From an uncultured Algibacter sp. (GTDB taxonomy: Bacteria; Bacteroidota; Bacteroidia; Flavobacteriales; Flavobacteriaceae), in the NCBI RefSeq assembly GCF_947487575.1, contig NZ_CANKXG010000013.1, positions 1 to 64,000 on the forward strand: a DNA stretch of 64,000 nucleotides. Reading direction: 5' to 3'. Position 1 is the first letter of the stretch. Each line of letters starts with the position of its first letter. Below are positions 63,411 to 64,000 of this stretch, in pieces. The position numbers and the translations under genes are program-made. The notes below the pieces were generated by a model. That model was not told the origin of the DNA, ran no database searches, and saw only the letters and a program-made list of their open reading frames with translations.

Positions 63411-63964
63411 TTCTTCCATTTAATATTACAGCCAATACTAGGTTTTTGTGACTCTGTATTTTCTTCTTCATTTATTAAACAATCTAAAGCATATCTTAAA
63501 TCTTTGCCTGATAGTGAGATACCATTTCCAGGTCTAGAATCGTCTAGTTGTCCTCTGTAGGAAAGTTTTAAATCATTATTAAAAACATAAAAATCAGGTG
63601 TGCAAGCTGCATCATAAGCTTTTGCTGTATCTTGTGTTTCATCATATAAGTAAGGAAAAGGATAACCCTCATTCAAAGCGTGTACTTTCATTTTTTCTGG
63701 TGAATCTTGCGGGTAATTTACAGCATCATTACTAGAAATAGCAATAAAACTTATACCTTTTTCCGCATAAGCGTTTGCCATATTAACCAACTCTGAATTT
63801 ACATGAATAACAAAAGGGCAGTGGTTACATATAAACATGATAACTGTTCCACGTTCACCTCTAAGGGTATTTAAGCTTAAAGCTGTATTAGAAACTGTAT
63901 CTAAAAGAGAAAAATCTGGAGCTACTGTTCCTAAAGGAAGCATATTTGATGGTGTTCTTGCCAT
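63407..63964 (-). CDS. Thioredoxin-fold protein, AhpC/TSA-like
   Basis: A 185-residue redoxin: LGTVAPDFSLLDTVSN, then VIMFICNHCPFVIHVNSEL, whose CxxC is CNHC, and AYDAACTPDFYVFN with the cis-Pro. It resembles the cytosolic thioredoxin-family proteins paired with peroxiredoxins in Bacteroidota. ATG at 63964 (MARTPSNMLPLG) is preferred over the longer frame starting at 63982. A substrate cannot be named. Confidence 0.85.
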   Translation of the reverse strand: MARTPSNMLPLGTVAPDFSLLDTVSNTALSLNTLRGERGTVIMFICNHCPFVIHVNSELVNMANAYAEKGISFIAISSNDAVNYPQDSPEKMKVHALNEGYPFPYLYDETQDTAKAYDAACTPDFYVFNNDLKLSYRGQLDDSRPGNGISLSGKDLRYALDCLINEEENTESQKPSIGCNIKWKN

Positions 63965-64000
63965 AATTATAAGTTTCTTCAAAGTTCGTTAAAATTTGTA

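Overview
The window reads as a chromosomal segment of a marine-type Flavobacteriaceae bacterium (Bacteroidota). The evidence is low GC with A/T-rich codon use, TAnnTTTG promoter boxes, frequent TTG and GTG starts, a long SecA without the zinc tail, and families largely confined to this phylum (PorV/PorQ-like, DUF5723-OmpA, DUF4105, DUF2795). No rRNA, tRNA, CRISPR array, phage gene or complete insertion sequence was seen.

Region 1 (1-12215) is mostly housekeeping. On the minus strand are secA, a DUF2795 protein and a PduO-type cobalamin adenosyltransferase. Two tandem OmpA-like paralogues follow on the plus strand, the second carrying a single in-frame stop. A methyltransferase and an ABC-F ATPase follow on the minus strand.

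Region 2 (12256-48796) is one tightly packed, plus-strand surface-polysaccharide locus of 33 genes. It opens with an export block (Wza-like lipoprotein, Wzc-like tyrosine kinase, Wzm/Wzt-type ABC transporter with two methyltransferases beside wzt). Next comes a TDP-4-formamido-sugar module (aminotransferase, N-formyltransferase, GT56/WecF-like transferase) and a run of glycosyltransferases. A pyruvyltransferase, a nonulosonic acid (sialic-acid-like) neuB-neuC-neuA module, and an MBOAT/SGNH O-acylation pair follow. After that come more glycosyltransferases, including a DPM1-like plus GT-C pair, an O-antigen ligase/polymerase-like protein and, last, a WcaJ/WbaP-type initiating transferase. Most genes overlap by 1-14 bases or abut, so translational coupling is likely. 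The genes predict a complex, charged, N-formylated, pyruvylated, O-acylated and probably methyl-capped glycan, exported by an ABC transporter together with Wza/Wzc-type proteins. The final polymer type (capsule, O-antigen or both) cannot be decided from sequence.

Region 3 (48814-64000) is again mostly housekeeping: DUF4105 and PorV-like proteins, pssA, a TerC-family protein, an unknown two-helix membrane protein, lptB, tatC, kdsD, recQ, a SASA-type esterase, an unknown 145-residue protein, a cyclophilin-FKBP fusion, a YfiT/DinB protein, a GNAT acetyltransferase and a thioredoxin-fold protein. lptB and kdsD (LPS transport and Kdo synthesis) complement the polysaccharide locus.

Two clear copies and one doubtful copy of a flavobacterial-type intergenic repeat lie at 4092-4182, 54630-54760 and 58991-59050.
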